Shown piece after piece: positions 23,588-31,468 of a stretch of DNA of 35,335 bases. This DNA is from OAS926 sp035503715. Its GTDB lineage: Bacteria > Pseudomonadota > Alphaproteobacteria > Rhizobiales > Rhizobiaceae. A program made the translations under genes and the position numbers. The notes beneath the pieces were generated by a model. The model did no database searches. It saw nothing but the letters and a program-made list of their open reading frames with translations, and had not been told where the DNA came from. Every line of letters starts with the position of its first letter. Positions within the stretch are counted from its first letter, which is position 1. Where the stretch lies: assembly GCA_035503715.1 (NCBI GenBank), contig DATJTE010000200.1:1-35335 (forward strand), written 5' to 3'.

Positions 23588-23848
23588 TCAGGCAGGCTGA
23601 ATGTAGTCCTGCAGGCGGTCGACGATCGGCCCTTGGTCGTCGGGTGTCCAACGCATGCGAACCTGCCTGAGGTTATCCCCACCCTTCGACATGAACAGCG
23701 ACAGTCCATCGTCATACGGCAGGAAGCTGTGGCCGCGGAATTCCCACTCCTCGCCGACCGGATGGACGCCGTTGTCGAAATCGGTAAATTCGCGCACCAC
23801 GCGATATCGCCGGCCTATCTCCAGATGCATGAAGGTAGTCGTCTGCAT
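23588..23848 (-). CDS. DUF3601-like small protein coupled to era
   Basis: An 86-residue soluble protein, FMHLEIGRRYRVVREFTDFDNGVHPVGEEWEFRGHSFLPYDDGLSLF in its first half, a beta-rich pattern I associate with DUF3601. No function is known. The ATG overlaps the era stop by one base (TGATG), so it is read with era; a second ATG six codons later is possible. It is a small accessory of the rnc-era unit, not required in other bacteria. Confidence 0.75.
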   Translation of the reverse strand: MQTTTFMHLEIGRRYRVVREFTDFDNGVHPVGEEWEFRGHSFLPYDDGLSLFMSKGGDNLRQVRMRWTPDDQGPIVDRLQDYIQPA

Positions 23849-24756
23849 CAGCCCTTGGGAAAATCCAGCCCCATCTCGCGATAGCGCTCGGGATCGTTGC
23901 TCCAGTTCTCGCGCACCTTCACGAACAGGAAGAGGTGAACGGGCTGCTCGAGGATTTCGGCGATCTCGGTGCGTGAGGCCTGGCCGATCGCCCTGATCGT
24001 CTCGCCTTTGTGGCCGAGCACCAGCTTCTTCTGCCCGTCGCGCTCGATATAGATGACCTGCTCGATGCGCACCGAGCCGTCCTTTTTCTCTTCCCACTTT
24101 TCCGTCTCGACATGCGCGGAGTAGGGAATTTCCTGATGCAGCCGCAGATAAAGCTTTTCGCGCGTGATCTCGGCCGCGAGCTGGCGCATCTGCATGTCCG
24201 AGACCTGGTCCTCGGGGTAATACCAAGGCCCTTCCGGCAAAGCGGTCGCCAGATAATCGAGCAAGTCGTCGCAGCCCGAACCGGTCAGCGCCGAGACCAT
24301 GAATGTCCGCTCGAACGCCGCCTTTTCGTTGGCCTCAGCCGAGAGCTTTAGCAGGCTCTCGCGCGGCACCGCATCGACCTTGTTGATGACGAGCACTTTG
24401 CGCTGGCGGACGTCGGCGAGATTGTCGAGCAGCGCCTCGGCGTCGCCCTTGATGCCGCGCTCGGCGTCGAGCAGCACGGCGACAAGATCGGCGTCCTTGG
24501 CGCCGCCCCAGGCGGTCGTCACCATGGCGCGGTCGAGGGTACGGCGTGGCTTGAAGATCCCGGGCGTGTCCATGAACACGATCTGCGCGTTTCCATGCGT
24601 GGCGATGCCGCGCACGATGGCGCGTGTCGTCTGCACCTTGTGCGTCACGATCGACACTTTTGTGCCGACCAGCCGGTTCACCAGCGTCGACTTGCCGGCG
24701 TTCGGCGCGCCGATCAGGGCCACGAATCCGGAGCGCGTGTTCGGCGTCTCGTTCAT
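23848..24756 (-). CDS. era: GTPase Era
   Basis: A 302-residue GTPase that binds the 3' end of 16S rRNA and couples small-subunit assembly to the cell cycle. The G motifs are clear: G1 GAPNAGKST at 16-24, the switch I Thr in VQTTRAI, G3 DTPG at 63-66 and G4 NKVD at 125-128. The C-terminal KH domain has the GxxG-type HKGETIRAIGQASR. Length is normal. Its ATG overlaps the rnc stop (ATGA), the common rnc-era arrangement. The essential role is known from the family. Confidence 0.97.
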   Translation of the reverse strand: MNETPNTRSGFVALIGAPNAGKSTLVNRLVGTKVSIVTHKVQTTRAIVRGIATHGNAQIVFMDTPGIFKPRRTLDRAMVTTAWGGAKDADLVAVLLDAERGIKGDAEALLDNLADVRQRKVLVINKVDAVPRESLLKLSAEANEKAAFERTFMVSALTGSGCDDLLDYLATALPEGPWYYPEDQVSDMQMRQLAAEITREKLYLRLHQEIPYSAHVETEKWEEKKDGSVRIEQVIYIERDGQKKLVLGHKGETIRAIGQASRTEIAEILEQPVHLFLFVKVRENWSNDPERYREMGLDFPKG

Positions 24757-25469
24757 TGCGGCACCTCGACCGTCCAGACGCGCTCGCGGACCAGAATGGC
24801 CGAGGCCGCCGCCTGCTCCGCCTGCCGCTTGGTACGGCCCGAACCCGTCGCCGGCTCGAACTGTCCGACGCGCACGCTGACCGTGAACAGCGGATCATGA
24901 TCCGGTCCCTCGCGTCCGTCGAGCGTATAGGCAGGCACGGCGCCGGCCGCGACGTGCGCCCATTCCTGCAACTCGGTCTTCGGATCGCGCCGCGCCGTCG
25001 CCGACGCGTCGAGCCGTCCGGCCCAATGACGCAGGATGAAGGCTCGCGCCGCGTCCAGGCCGCCCTCCAGATAAAGTGCCGCGATCAGCGATTCCAGCGC
25101 GTCGGCACGGATGTTGACGCGCTTGCGTCCTTCGAGCTGACGCAACTCGCTGCCGGCGTGGATGAGGCTTGTCAGCCCGATGTCCTCGGCGATCTGCGCC
25201 AGCGTTTCCGCGTTCACCAGCCCGTTCAGTCGCAGCGAAAGCTCGCCCTCGGGGACCTCGGGAAACGCCCCGTAAACATAATCGGCAATCACCAGGCCGA
25301 GCACGCGGTCGCCGAGAAACTCCATGCGCTCATAGTCGAGGCCGGTCGACTGGCGCGCGCTCGCATGGGTCAGCGCCCGGCGAAGCCGTTCATGGTCGCG
25401 AAAGACGTGGCCGGTTACGGGTTCCAGCGCTTCGGCAAGCGCCTTGCCGGTCAGTTTCCGCGTCGCCAT
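24753..25469 (-). CDS. rnc: Ribonuclease III
   Basis: A 238-residue double-strand-specific endonuclease that processes rRNA precursors and many mRNAs. The signature ERMEFLGDRVL is at 47-57, with the second acidic cluster ADALESLIAALYLEGG at about 122-137, and a dsRNA-binding domain at about 163-235 ending in SGRTKRQAEQAAASAIL. All catalytic Glu/Asp residues are present. It sits seven bases after lepB and overlaps era, in one transcript. Confidence 0.97.
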   Translation of the reverse strand: MATRKLTGKALAEALEPVTGHVFRDHERLRRALTHASARQSTGLDYERMEFLGDRVLGLVIADYVYGAFPEVPEGELSLRLNGLVNAETLAQIAEDIGLTSLIHAGSELRQLEGRKRVNIRADALESLIAALYLEGGLDAARAFILRHWAGRLDASATARRDPKTELQEWAHVAAGAVPAYTLDGREGPDHDPLFTVSVRVGQFEPATGSGRTKRQAEQAAASAILVRERVWTVEVPQ

Positions 25470-25476
25470 CGCGCCG

Positions 25477-26238
25477 CTAGTTGACGAAGTTGAAGAGGCG
25501 CGAGGCGCGCATCTCGGACGGCCACTTCCAGATTTCCAGCGGGCTTGCGCCGCCGGCGATCGAGAAGAAGATGATGTTGGCGCGGCCGACCAGATTCTCC
25601 TCCGGCACGAAGCCGACGGAGAAGCGGCTGTCGGTCGAGTTGTCGCGGTTGTCGCCCATCATGAAGTAATGACCGGCGGGCACCACGAACTCACGCGTCT
25701 CGTCGCCGATCGAATTCGGCGACAGATCGAGTGTGTCATATTCGACGGTGCTGCCATCCGAACGCGTCAGCGTTTCGCGATAGACATCGACCGGCCGGTC
25801 GACTTCGGTCACGTCGCGGTTTTCGATCGTGCCGACCTTCTCGTGCTTCACGGCCTCGCCGTTGATATAGAGAATCCCCTCGCGCATCTGGATGCGGTCG
25901 CCGGGCAGGCCGATCACGCGCTTGATGTAGTCGAGCGACGGGTTCGGCGGGAATTTGAACACGACTACCTCGCCGCGCTCCGGCGTGCCGGCCCAGATGC
26001 GGCCGGAGAAGATGTTCGGCGAGAACGGAAGGGAGTGGCGGGAATAGCCGTAAGCCCATTTGGTGACGAAGAGATAGTCGCCTTCGAGCAGCGTCGGCCG
26101 CATCGAGCCCGAGGGAATCGAGAAGGGCTGGAACAGGAAGGTGCGGATCACGAGTGCAAGCAGCAGCGCCTGGATGATAACGCTGACGGTTTCGCCCAAT
26201 CCGCCTGATTTCTTCTCGGTCTTTTCGGCCACGCTCAT
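25477..26238 (-). CDS. lepB: Signal peptidase I
   Basis: A 253-residue membrane serine protease that removes signal peptides from exported proteins. One N-terminal helix (about 17-37, TVSVIIQALLLALVIRTFLF) is followed by the catalytic Ser45 in PSGSMRPTL and the general-base Lys106 in YIKRVIGLPGD. The box GDNRDNSTDSR near residue 200 is also present. The ATG at 26238 has GAGGA upstream; an open extension to 26289 is not family-like. It lies between acpS and rnc as in other rhizobia. Confidence 0.96.
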   Translation of the reverse strand: MSVAEKTEKKSGGLGETVSVIIQALLLALVIRTFLFQPFSIPSGSMRPTLLEGDYLFVTKWAYGYSRHSLPFSPNIFSGRIWAGTPERGEVVVFKFPPNPSLDYIKRVIGLPGDRIQMREGILYINGEAVKHEKVGTIENRDVTEVDRPVDVYRETLTRSDGSTVEYDTLDLSPNSIGDETREFVVPAGHYFMMGDNRDNSTDSRFSVGFVPEENLVGRANIIFFSIAGGASPLEIWKWPSEMRASRLFNFVN

Positions 26239-26350
26239 TTCGTCCTCGTTGCCCCGTGCCCTCATAAAGGCTCGGGCGTTTCCGGGCAACCGCCCGGTTT
26301 GTCGCGATTCGCCGGGCTTCGAGCCCTTAAAAATGGCGCTTCTTCGACGT

Positions 26351-26752
26351 TTAGCCGATTGGCTGCGCCTCGATGATCACGAAGGCTTGTGCGAGCGGGA
26401 AATCGTCGGTGATTGTCAGATGAATCACGGCGCGATGTCCGGCCGGCGTCATTTTCTTCAGCCGCTCGCCTGCCCCACCGGTCAGATGCATGGTCGGCTT
26501 CCCGCCGGGCAGGTTCACCACGCCCATGTCGCGCCAATAGACGCCCATCGAGATGCCGGAGCCGAGCGCCTTGGAGCAGGCTTCCTTAGCGGCAAATCGT
26601 TTTGCGTAGCTCGCCGCCCGCTCCTTCCGCCGCTCCGATTTTGCCTGCTCGATCTCGGTATAGATGCGCTGCACGAACCGCTCGCCATAGCGCGCGAGCG
26701 ATTTCTCGATGCGGCGGATGTCGATCAGGTCGCTGCCGATGCCGATGATCAT
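26351..26752 (-). CDS. acpS: Holo-[acyl-carrier-protein] synthase
   Basis: A 133-residue phosphopantetheinyl transferase that converts apo-ACP to holo-ACP for fatty acid synthesis. The two metal-binding motifs are present: Asp8 in GIGSDLIDI and Glu57 in KRFAAKEACSKALG. Length is normal for the AcpS type. It lies 112 bases before lepB and 19 bases after rsh, in the rsh - acpS - lepB order seen in related genomes. Confidence 0.96.
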   Translation of the reverse strand: MIIGIGSDLIDIRRIEKSLARYGERFVQRIYTEIEQAKSERRKERAASYAKRFAAKEACSKALGSGISMGVYWRDMGVVNLPGGKPTMHLTGGAGERLKKMTPAGHRAVIHLTITDDFPLAQAFVIIEAQPIG

Positions 26753-26771
26753 GATCAGCCGCCCTTCCCGC

Positions 26772-29000
26772 TCAACCGTTCACGCGCTTCGCTTCGCTCA
26801 CCGACGCATTGTCCTTCAACTGCGACAGCACCCGGTTCAGATGCTTCAGGTCCCACACTTCGAGATCGATCAGCATCTCGGTGAAATCCGGCGCGGTGCG
26901 GATCATCGACAGCATGTGGATGTTCGCGTCGTTCGCGGCAATCACCTGCGCGATCGCGGCGAGCGAACCCGGCTCGTTGATCGCGATCACCGAGATACGC
27001 GCCGCGAACCGCTCCTTTGTGTCCTCGTCGATATCCCAGCGCACGTCGATCCAGCGCTCGGGCTGGTCGTCGAAGGCCGTCAGCGACGGTGACTGGATCG
27101 GATAGATCGTGATGCCTGCGCCCGGCTGCAGGATGCCGACGATGCGGTCGCCGGGCACAGCACCCTCCGGCGCGAACTTCACCGGCAGGTCGCCCTGCAC
27201 GCCGCGGATAGGCAACGCGCCGTCCTCGCGTGGCGCGGACGCGCTGCTGCGTCGCGCACGGCTGCCCAGCTTGAAGAGCATGCCGGCGGCGTTGCGCAGA
27301 TTGTACCAGCCCTCCTCCTTCGGTTTCGCGGCGACCGTCACGCGCTCTTCCTTGAAGTCGGGGAAGACGGCCTTCACGACATCCGTCGAGGGCAGTTCGC
27401 CGCGGCCGACCGAAGCCAGCACATCCTCGATGTCCTTGCGCGCCAGGCGGTGCAGCACCGGCTTCAGTTTCTCCTTCGAGAAGGTCTGGCCGGCCCGGTC
27501 GAAGGCGCGTTCGAGAATGCGGATGCCGAGACCTGAAAACTGCTTGCGGATCGCCGCCTTGGTGGCGCGCCGGATCGCCGCGCGCGCCTTGCCGGTGACG
27601 ACGACGTTTTCCCACGCGGCGGGCGGCACCTGCGCCTTCGACGTGATGATCTCCACCTCGTCGCCGTTCTTCAACTCGGTCATCAGCGGCATGATGCGGC
27701 CATTGACCTTGGCGCCGACGGTCGTGTCGCCGATGTCGGTGTGAACGGCATAGGCGAAGTCGATCGGGGTGGCGCCACGCGGCAGCGCGATCAGCCGGCC
27801 CTTCGGCGTAAAACAGAAGACCTGGTCCTGGAAGAGTTCGAGCTTGGTGTTTTCGAGGAAGTCTTCCGGATTGTCGCCTTCCGCCAGTTGCTCGATCGTG
27901 TGCCTGAGCCAGGCGTAGGCATTGGTCTCCTTCGAGATGGTATGGCCGGCGCCGTTCGCCTTGGCGAGCCCGTCCTTGTAGATCGAATGCGCCGCCACGC
28001 CGTACTCGGCGATCTTGTTCATCTCCTGGGTGCGGATCTGCAGCTCGACGCGCTGTCGCGACGGCCCGACGATCGTCGTGTGGATCGAGCGATAGTCGTT
28101 CTGCTTGGGCGTCGAAATGTAGTCCTTGAAGCGGCCGGGAACCATCGACCAGGTCGTGTGGATGGCGCCCAGCGCCTTGTAGCAATCACCGACATTGGCG
28201 ACGACGACGCGGAAGCCAAAGATGTCGGAAAGCTGCTCGAAGGACATCGCCTTCGATTCCATCTTGCGGAAGACCGACCACGGCTTCTTCTGCCGGCTCT
28301 TCACCTCGGCATAGATCGCGTGCTTGACGAACAGATCCGACAGCGCCCGTTCGATCTCGTCGATCACGCCCTTGTTGCGCTTCAGGACGTCGTTCAGCCG
28401 CTCGGTCACCGTGCGATAAGCTTCGGGATTGATGTGCTGGAAGGCGAGTTCTTCCAGCTCCTCGCGCATGCCCTGCATGCCCATGCGCCCTGCGAGCGGC
28501 GCATAGATGTCCATCGTCTCCTCGGCGATCCGCAGCCGCTTGTCAGGCGGCACGTGATCGAGGGTGCGCATATTGTGCAGCCGGTCGGCGAGCTTGACCA
28601 GCAGAACGCGGACATCCTCGGAGATGGCGAGCAAGAGCTTGCGCAGGTTCTCGGCCTGCTCGGCGCGCTTGGAAACGAGGTCGAGCTTTTTCAGCTTGGT
28701 CAGCCCCTCGACGAGCTTGCCCATGTCGGAGCCGAACAGTTCGTCGATCTCGGCGCGCGTAGCCGTCGTGTCCTCGATGGTGTCATGCAGCAGCGCGACC
28801 GCGATCGTCGCCTCGTCCATGTGCATGTCGGTCAGAATCGCCGCGACTTCGAGCGGATGCGAGAAATAAGGGTCGCCGGAAGCACGGCGCTGGTGCCCAT
28901 GTTTCTGCATCGCATAAACATAGGCCTTGTTCAGCAGCGTCTCGTTCACGTCGGGCTTGTAGCGCTGGACGCGCTCGACAAGCTCGTATTGCCGCATCAT
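26772..29000 (-). CDS. rsh: RelA/SpoT (Rsh) bifunctional (p)ppGpp enzyme
   Basis: A 742-residue enzyme making and degrading the alarmone (p)ppGpp. The HD hydrolase domain is intact (His48 in FSHPLEV, His72-Asp73 in LLHDTIED, and RLHNMRTL). The synthetase domain follows at about 230-350 with FKDYISTPKQNDYRSIHTT, then a TGS domain at about 400-460 (VFCFTPKGRLIALPRGATPIDFAYAVHT) and an ACT domain at about 665-740. The hydrolase motif means it is a two-way Rsh, as is usual in alphaproteobacteria that have only one long form. The ribosome-binding site is weak, with two adjacent ATG codons. Confidence 0.97.
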   Translation of the reverse strand: MMRQYELVERVQRYKPDVNETLLNKAYVYAMQKHGHQRRASGDPYFSHPLEVAAILTDMHMDEATIAVALLHDTIEDTTATRAEIDELFGSDMGKLVEGLTKLKKLDLVSKRAEQAENLRKLLLAISEDVRVLLVKLADRLHNMRTLDHVPPDKRLRIAEETMDIYAPLAGRMGMQGMREELEELAFQHINPEAYRTVTERLNDVLKRNKGVIDEIERALSDLFVKHAIYAEVKSRQKKPWSVFRKMESKAMSFEQLSDIFGFRVVVANVGDCYKALGAIHTTWSMVPGRFKDYISTPKQNDYRSIHTTIVGPSRQRVELQIRTQEMNKIAEYGVAAHSIYKDGLAKANGAGHTISKETNAYAWLRHTIEQLAEGDNPEDFLENTKLELFQDQVFCFTPKGRLIALPRGATPIDFAYAVHTDIGDTTVGAKVNGRIMPLMTELKNGDEVEIITSKAQVPPAAWENVVVTGKARAAIRRATKAAIRKQFSGLGIRILERAFDRAGQTFSKEKLKPVLHRLARKDIEDVLASVGRGELPSTDVVKAVFPDFKEERVTVAAKPKEEGWYNLRNAAGMLFKLGSRARRSSASAPREDGALPIRGVQGDLPVKFAPEGAVPGDRIVGILQPGAGITIYPIQSPSLTAFDDQPERWIDVRWDIDEDTKERFAARISVIAINEPGSLAAIAQVIAANDANIHMLSMIRTAPDFTEMLIDLEVWDLKHLNRVLSQLKDNASVSEAKRVNG

Positions 29001-29068
29001 GGGGCGGTGTCCCGGTCAAAAAGATACATGCGCCGGACGGGTGCCCGACGCATGTCATAGATAACCAC

Positions 29069-29093
29069 GAAAAGCCCGGCGCGAAAGCGCCGG
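29069..29093 (-). terminator. Terminator after rpoZ
   Basis: On the minus strand CCGGCGC, a four-base loop, GCGCCGG, then GCTTTTC. It lies just past the rpoZ stop and before the rsh start, so rsh may have its own promoter or depend on read-through. Confidence 0.75.
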
Positions 29094-29106
29094 TTCAGCT
29101 TATCCT

Positions 29107-29502
29107 TTAGAAGTCGTCCGACTTCTCCGGCGGCACCAGACCTTCGATGCCGGCCAGCAGTTCCTCTTCCGACATGCGGTCGAAGGTGACGTTGTCGTCT
29201 TCCTTGTCCTCGGCGTCCGACTTCTTGGAATCGGCCTCGATGAGTTCCTTCTCGTCCGCCTCCGGCTCGTCGACCTCGACGTGCTTCTGCAGCGAGTGGA
29301 TCAGGTCTTCCTTGAGGTCGTCGGGCGAAAGCGTCTCTTCGGCGATTTCGCGCAGCGCCACGACCGGGTTCTTGTCGTTGTCGCGGTCGACAGTGATCTG
29401 CTGGCCCTGGCTGATCAGCCGGGCGCGGTGGCTGGCGAGCAGCACCAGCTCGAAGCGGTTGTCGACCTTGTCGATGCAGTCTTCAACGGTTACGCGGGCC
29501 AT
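29107..29502 (-). CDS. rpoZ: RNA polymerase omega subunit
   Basis: A 131-residue omega subunit, which helps assemble RNA polymerase and, with beta-prime, forms a ppGpp site in proteobacteria. It starts MARVTVEDCIDKVDNRFELVLLASHRARLI, with the family's VEDC and NRFELVLLA-R-R pattern. The C-terminal 60 residues are an acidic, low-complexity tail (DEPEADEKELIEADSKKSDAEDKED) longer than in E. coli (91 residues) but usual in rhizobia. Its neighbourhood with rsh matches its ppGpp link. Confidence 0.96.
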   Translation of the reverse strand: MARVTVEDCIDKVDNRFELVLLASHRARLISQGQQITVDRDNDKNPVVALREIAEETLSPDDLKEDLIHSLQKHVEVDEPEADEKELIEADSKKSDAEDKEDDNVTFDRMSEEELLAGIEGLVPPEKSDDF

Positions 29503-29761
29503 TCATGCCCCTTTCATCTCGTCAAATTTCGGGAATTGGCCGCGCTCTTACCCTTAAAGGCCAAGGATTTCAAGCGCGGCGAGCAATTGGCCTGTCCAAG
29601 ACGCAGGCAATCAACTTTTCTTGCGCCGGACCCGGTTCCCCTTGGCGCAGCCGGATCGCGGCGCTATCTCGGATTCTGCGGCATTTGGTCAAGATTGCGC
29701 CGCCCGGGCATCTTATTTCAGCGGTCCGGACTTCGATTTTTGTGACACGGGATATTGCGAC

Positions 29762-30349
29762 ATGTTTGATCCCCGCGAAAAAATCGCATTATTCATCGAC
29801 GGAGCCAATCTTTACGCCACCTCCAGGGCGCTCGGCTTCGATATCGACTATCGCAAGCTTCTGGCGAGCTTCCAGAAGAAGGGCTATCTGCTTCGCGCCT
29901 ACTACTACACCGCCCTTGTCGAGGACCAGGAATACTCCTCCATCCGCCCGCTGATCGATTGGCTGGATTATAACGGCTACAAGGTCGTGACCAAGCCCGC
30001 GAAGGAGTTCACCGATTCCACCGGTCGGCGAAAGATCAAGGGAAACATGGACATAGAGCTGACAATTGATGCGCTCGAACTGGCCATCGAGGAAGCGGTC
30101 GATCACTTTGTCATCTTTTCCGGCGACGGCGATTTTCGCACCCTGGTCGAGGCGCTGCAGCGGCGTGGCCGCAAGGTCAGCATCGTGTCCACCATGTCGT
30201 CGCAACCGCCGATGATCTCGGACGATCTGCGCCGGCAGGCTGATCATTTCATCGATCTGACCTCGCTGCGCGCTGAAATTGGCCGCGACCCGTCAGAGCG
30301 CCCGGCCCGCCGGGCCGAGCCGGCCGAGGCCGACAACGACGATTTCTGA
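29762..30349 (+). CDS. NYN-domain (LabA/DUF88) putative RNase
   Basis: A 195-residue PIN-like NYN protein of the LabA/DUF88 group, presumed metal-dependent ribonucleases. The acidic residues are in IALFIDGANLYAT, KGNMDIELTIDALE and FVIFSGDGDFRTLVEALQRRG, forming the expected Asp cluster. The last 25 residues are a Pro/Arg/Asp-rich tail. The ATG at 29762 lacks a good Shine-Dalgarno; the frame extends upstream, but that part is not family-like. It is divergent from rpoZ and runs into the glycosylase gene after 10 bases, so they are probably co-transcribed. Confidence 0.9.
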   Translation: MFDPREKIALFIDGANLYATSRALGFDIDYRKLLASFQKKGYLLRAYYYTALVEDQEYSSIRPLIDWLDYNGYKVVTKPAKEFTDSTGRRKIKGNMDIELTIDALELAIEEAVDHFVIFSGDGDFRTLVEALQRRGRKVSIVSTMSSQPPMISDDLRRQADHFIDLTSLRAEIGRDPSERPARRAEPAEADNDDF

Positions 30350-30359
30350 CGGCGCGCTG

Positions 30360-31019
30360 ATGGACCATGCCATGCCTGGTGCGGCGGAGCCGTCGCGCGA
30401 CTGTCCGCTCTGCCCGCGGCTTCATGCCTTCATCGCGGACTGGCGGCTGCGCGAACCCACATGGTTCAACGCACCCGTTCCGGCATTTCTGCCGCCCGAG
30501 GGCGAAGACACGGTCCAGCTTCTGGTCGTCGGGCTGGCGCCCGGCCTGCGCGGCGCCAACCGGACCGGCCGGCCCTTTACCGGCGATTATGCCGGCGACC
30601 TGCTCTATAGCACCCTCATCGACTTCGGCTTCGCCCGCGGCGTCTTCGAGGCCCGGCCCGACGACAGCCTGCAACTGGTCGGCACGGCGATCACCAATGC
30701 GGTCCGGTGCGTCCCCCCTGAAAACAAGCCAGTCGGCGCGGAAATCTCGACCTGCCGGCGTTTCCTCACCCCGACCCTGCAGCGTTTCCCCAAACTGCGT
30801 GCCGTTCTGACGCTGGGCGCGATCGCGCACCAGTCCACGGTGCGGGCGCTCGGCGGCAAGGTCAGCGCCTACCCTTTCGGGCACGGCGCCGTCGGGGAGA
30901 TCGGCCGGCTCAGGCTCTATTCGAGCTACCATTGCTCCCGCTACAACACGAACACCGGCGTGCTGACCGAGGCGATGTTCCGGGCGGTTTTTTCGGACGT
31001 CAGAACCTTTTTGGGCTGA
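30360..31019 (+). CDS. Uracil-DNA glycosylase, family 5 (UdgB type)
   Basis: A 219-residue iron-sulfur DNA glycosylase that removes uracil and other deaminated bases. Four cluster Cys residues are visible: 15 and 18 (DCPLCPRL), 117 (VRCVPP) and 132 (STCRRF). Motif A is GLAPGLRGANRTGRPFTGD, lacking a polar catalytic residue as in family 5, and the C-terminal motif is SSYHCSRYNTNTGVL. The ATG at 30360 is ten bases after the NYN stop, with GGCG before it; a second ATG four codons later is possible. Confidence 0.92.
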   Translation: MDHAMPGAAEPSRDCPLCPRLHAFIADWRLREPTWFNAPVPAFLPPEGEDTVQLLVVGLAPGLRGANRTGRPFTGDYAGDLLYSTLIDFGFARGVFEARPDDSLQLVGTAITNAVRCVPPENKPVGAEISTCRRFLTPTLQRFPKLRAVLTLGAIAHQSTVRALGGKVSAYPFGHGAVGEIGRLRLYSSYHCSRYNTNTGVLTEAMFRAVFSDVRTFLG

Positions 31020-31024
31020 GCCCG

Positions 31025-31051
31025 TGTCCAAACCGCCGTCTCCCGCGCGTC
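31025..31051 (+). promoter_or_regulatory. Probable ECF42-type promoter before the DGPF gene
   Basis: TGTCCA, 17 bases, CGTC. The published ECF42 motif, as I recall it, is TGTCGA at -35 and CGA/TC at -10, so this is one mismatch from it. The -10 lies about 48 bases before the DGPF start. It fits the ECF42 sigma gene two genes away. Confidence 0.5.
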
Positions 31052-31099
31052 ATTGTGCCGGCGACGCAATGGTGCCCGCCCCGAACCGGAGACCGAACC

Positions 31100-31447
31100 A
31101 TGCAGTACATGCTCATCACCTATGTGAACCAGTCAGGCTGGGGCACGCTGACCAAGGCCCAGCAGGAACAGGGAATGGCCGCCTACCAGGCTTACACCGA
31201 TGCCCTTTCCAAGGCCGGTGCGCTGGTCAGCGCCAACCGCCTCGGAATGGCGGCCGAAGCCGCGACAGTACGGCTCGATGCCGGCAAGCCGCAGGTGCTC
31301 GACGGCCCATACGCCGACACCAAGGAGCAGTTCGGCGGCTATTTCGTCATCGACGTGCCGAACCATGACGCCGCCGTCTCCTGGGCAGCGCGCTGCCCGG
31401 CAGCCGACCATGGCATCGTGGAAGTGCGGCCGATCTGGCCGATGTGA
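31100..31447 (+). CDS. DGPF/YCII domain protein
   Basis: A 115-residue YCII-fold protein. The name-giving DGPF motif appears as DGPYADTKEQFGGYFVIDV, with the start MQYMLITYV and the alternating strand pattern of ferredoxin-like YCII. The function is uncertain; it is often found beside ECF42 sigma factors and may sense a small molecule or bind metal. CCGGAGA precedes the ATG. It lies 21 bases before the sigma-factor gene, in one unit with it, and a promoter match for that sigma type is upstream. Confidence 0.92.
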   Translation: MQYMLITYVNQSGWGTLTKAQQEQGMAAYQAYTDALSKAGALVSANRLGMAAEAATVRLDAGKPQVLDGPYADTKEQFGGYFVIDVPNHDAAVSWAARCPAADHGIVEVRPIWPM

Positions 31448-31468
31448 GGCGCTGCCGGGACAAAACCT

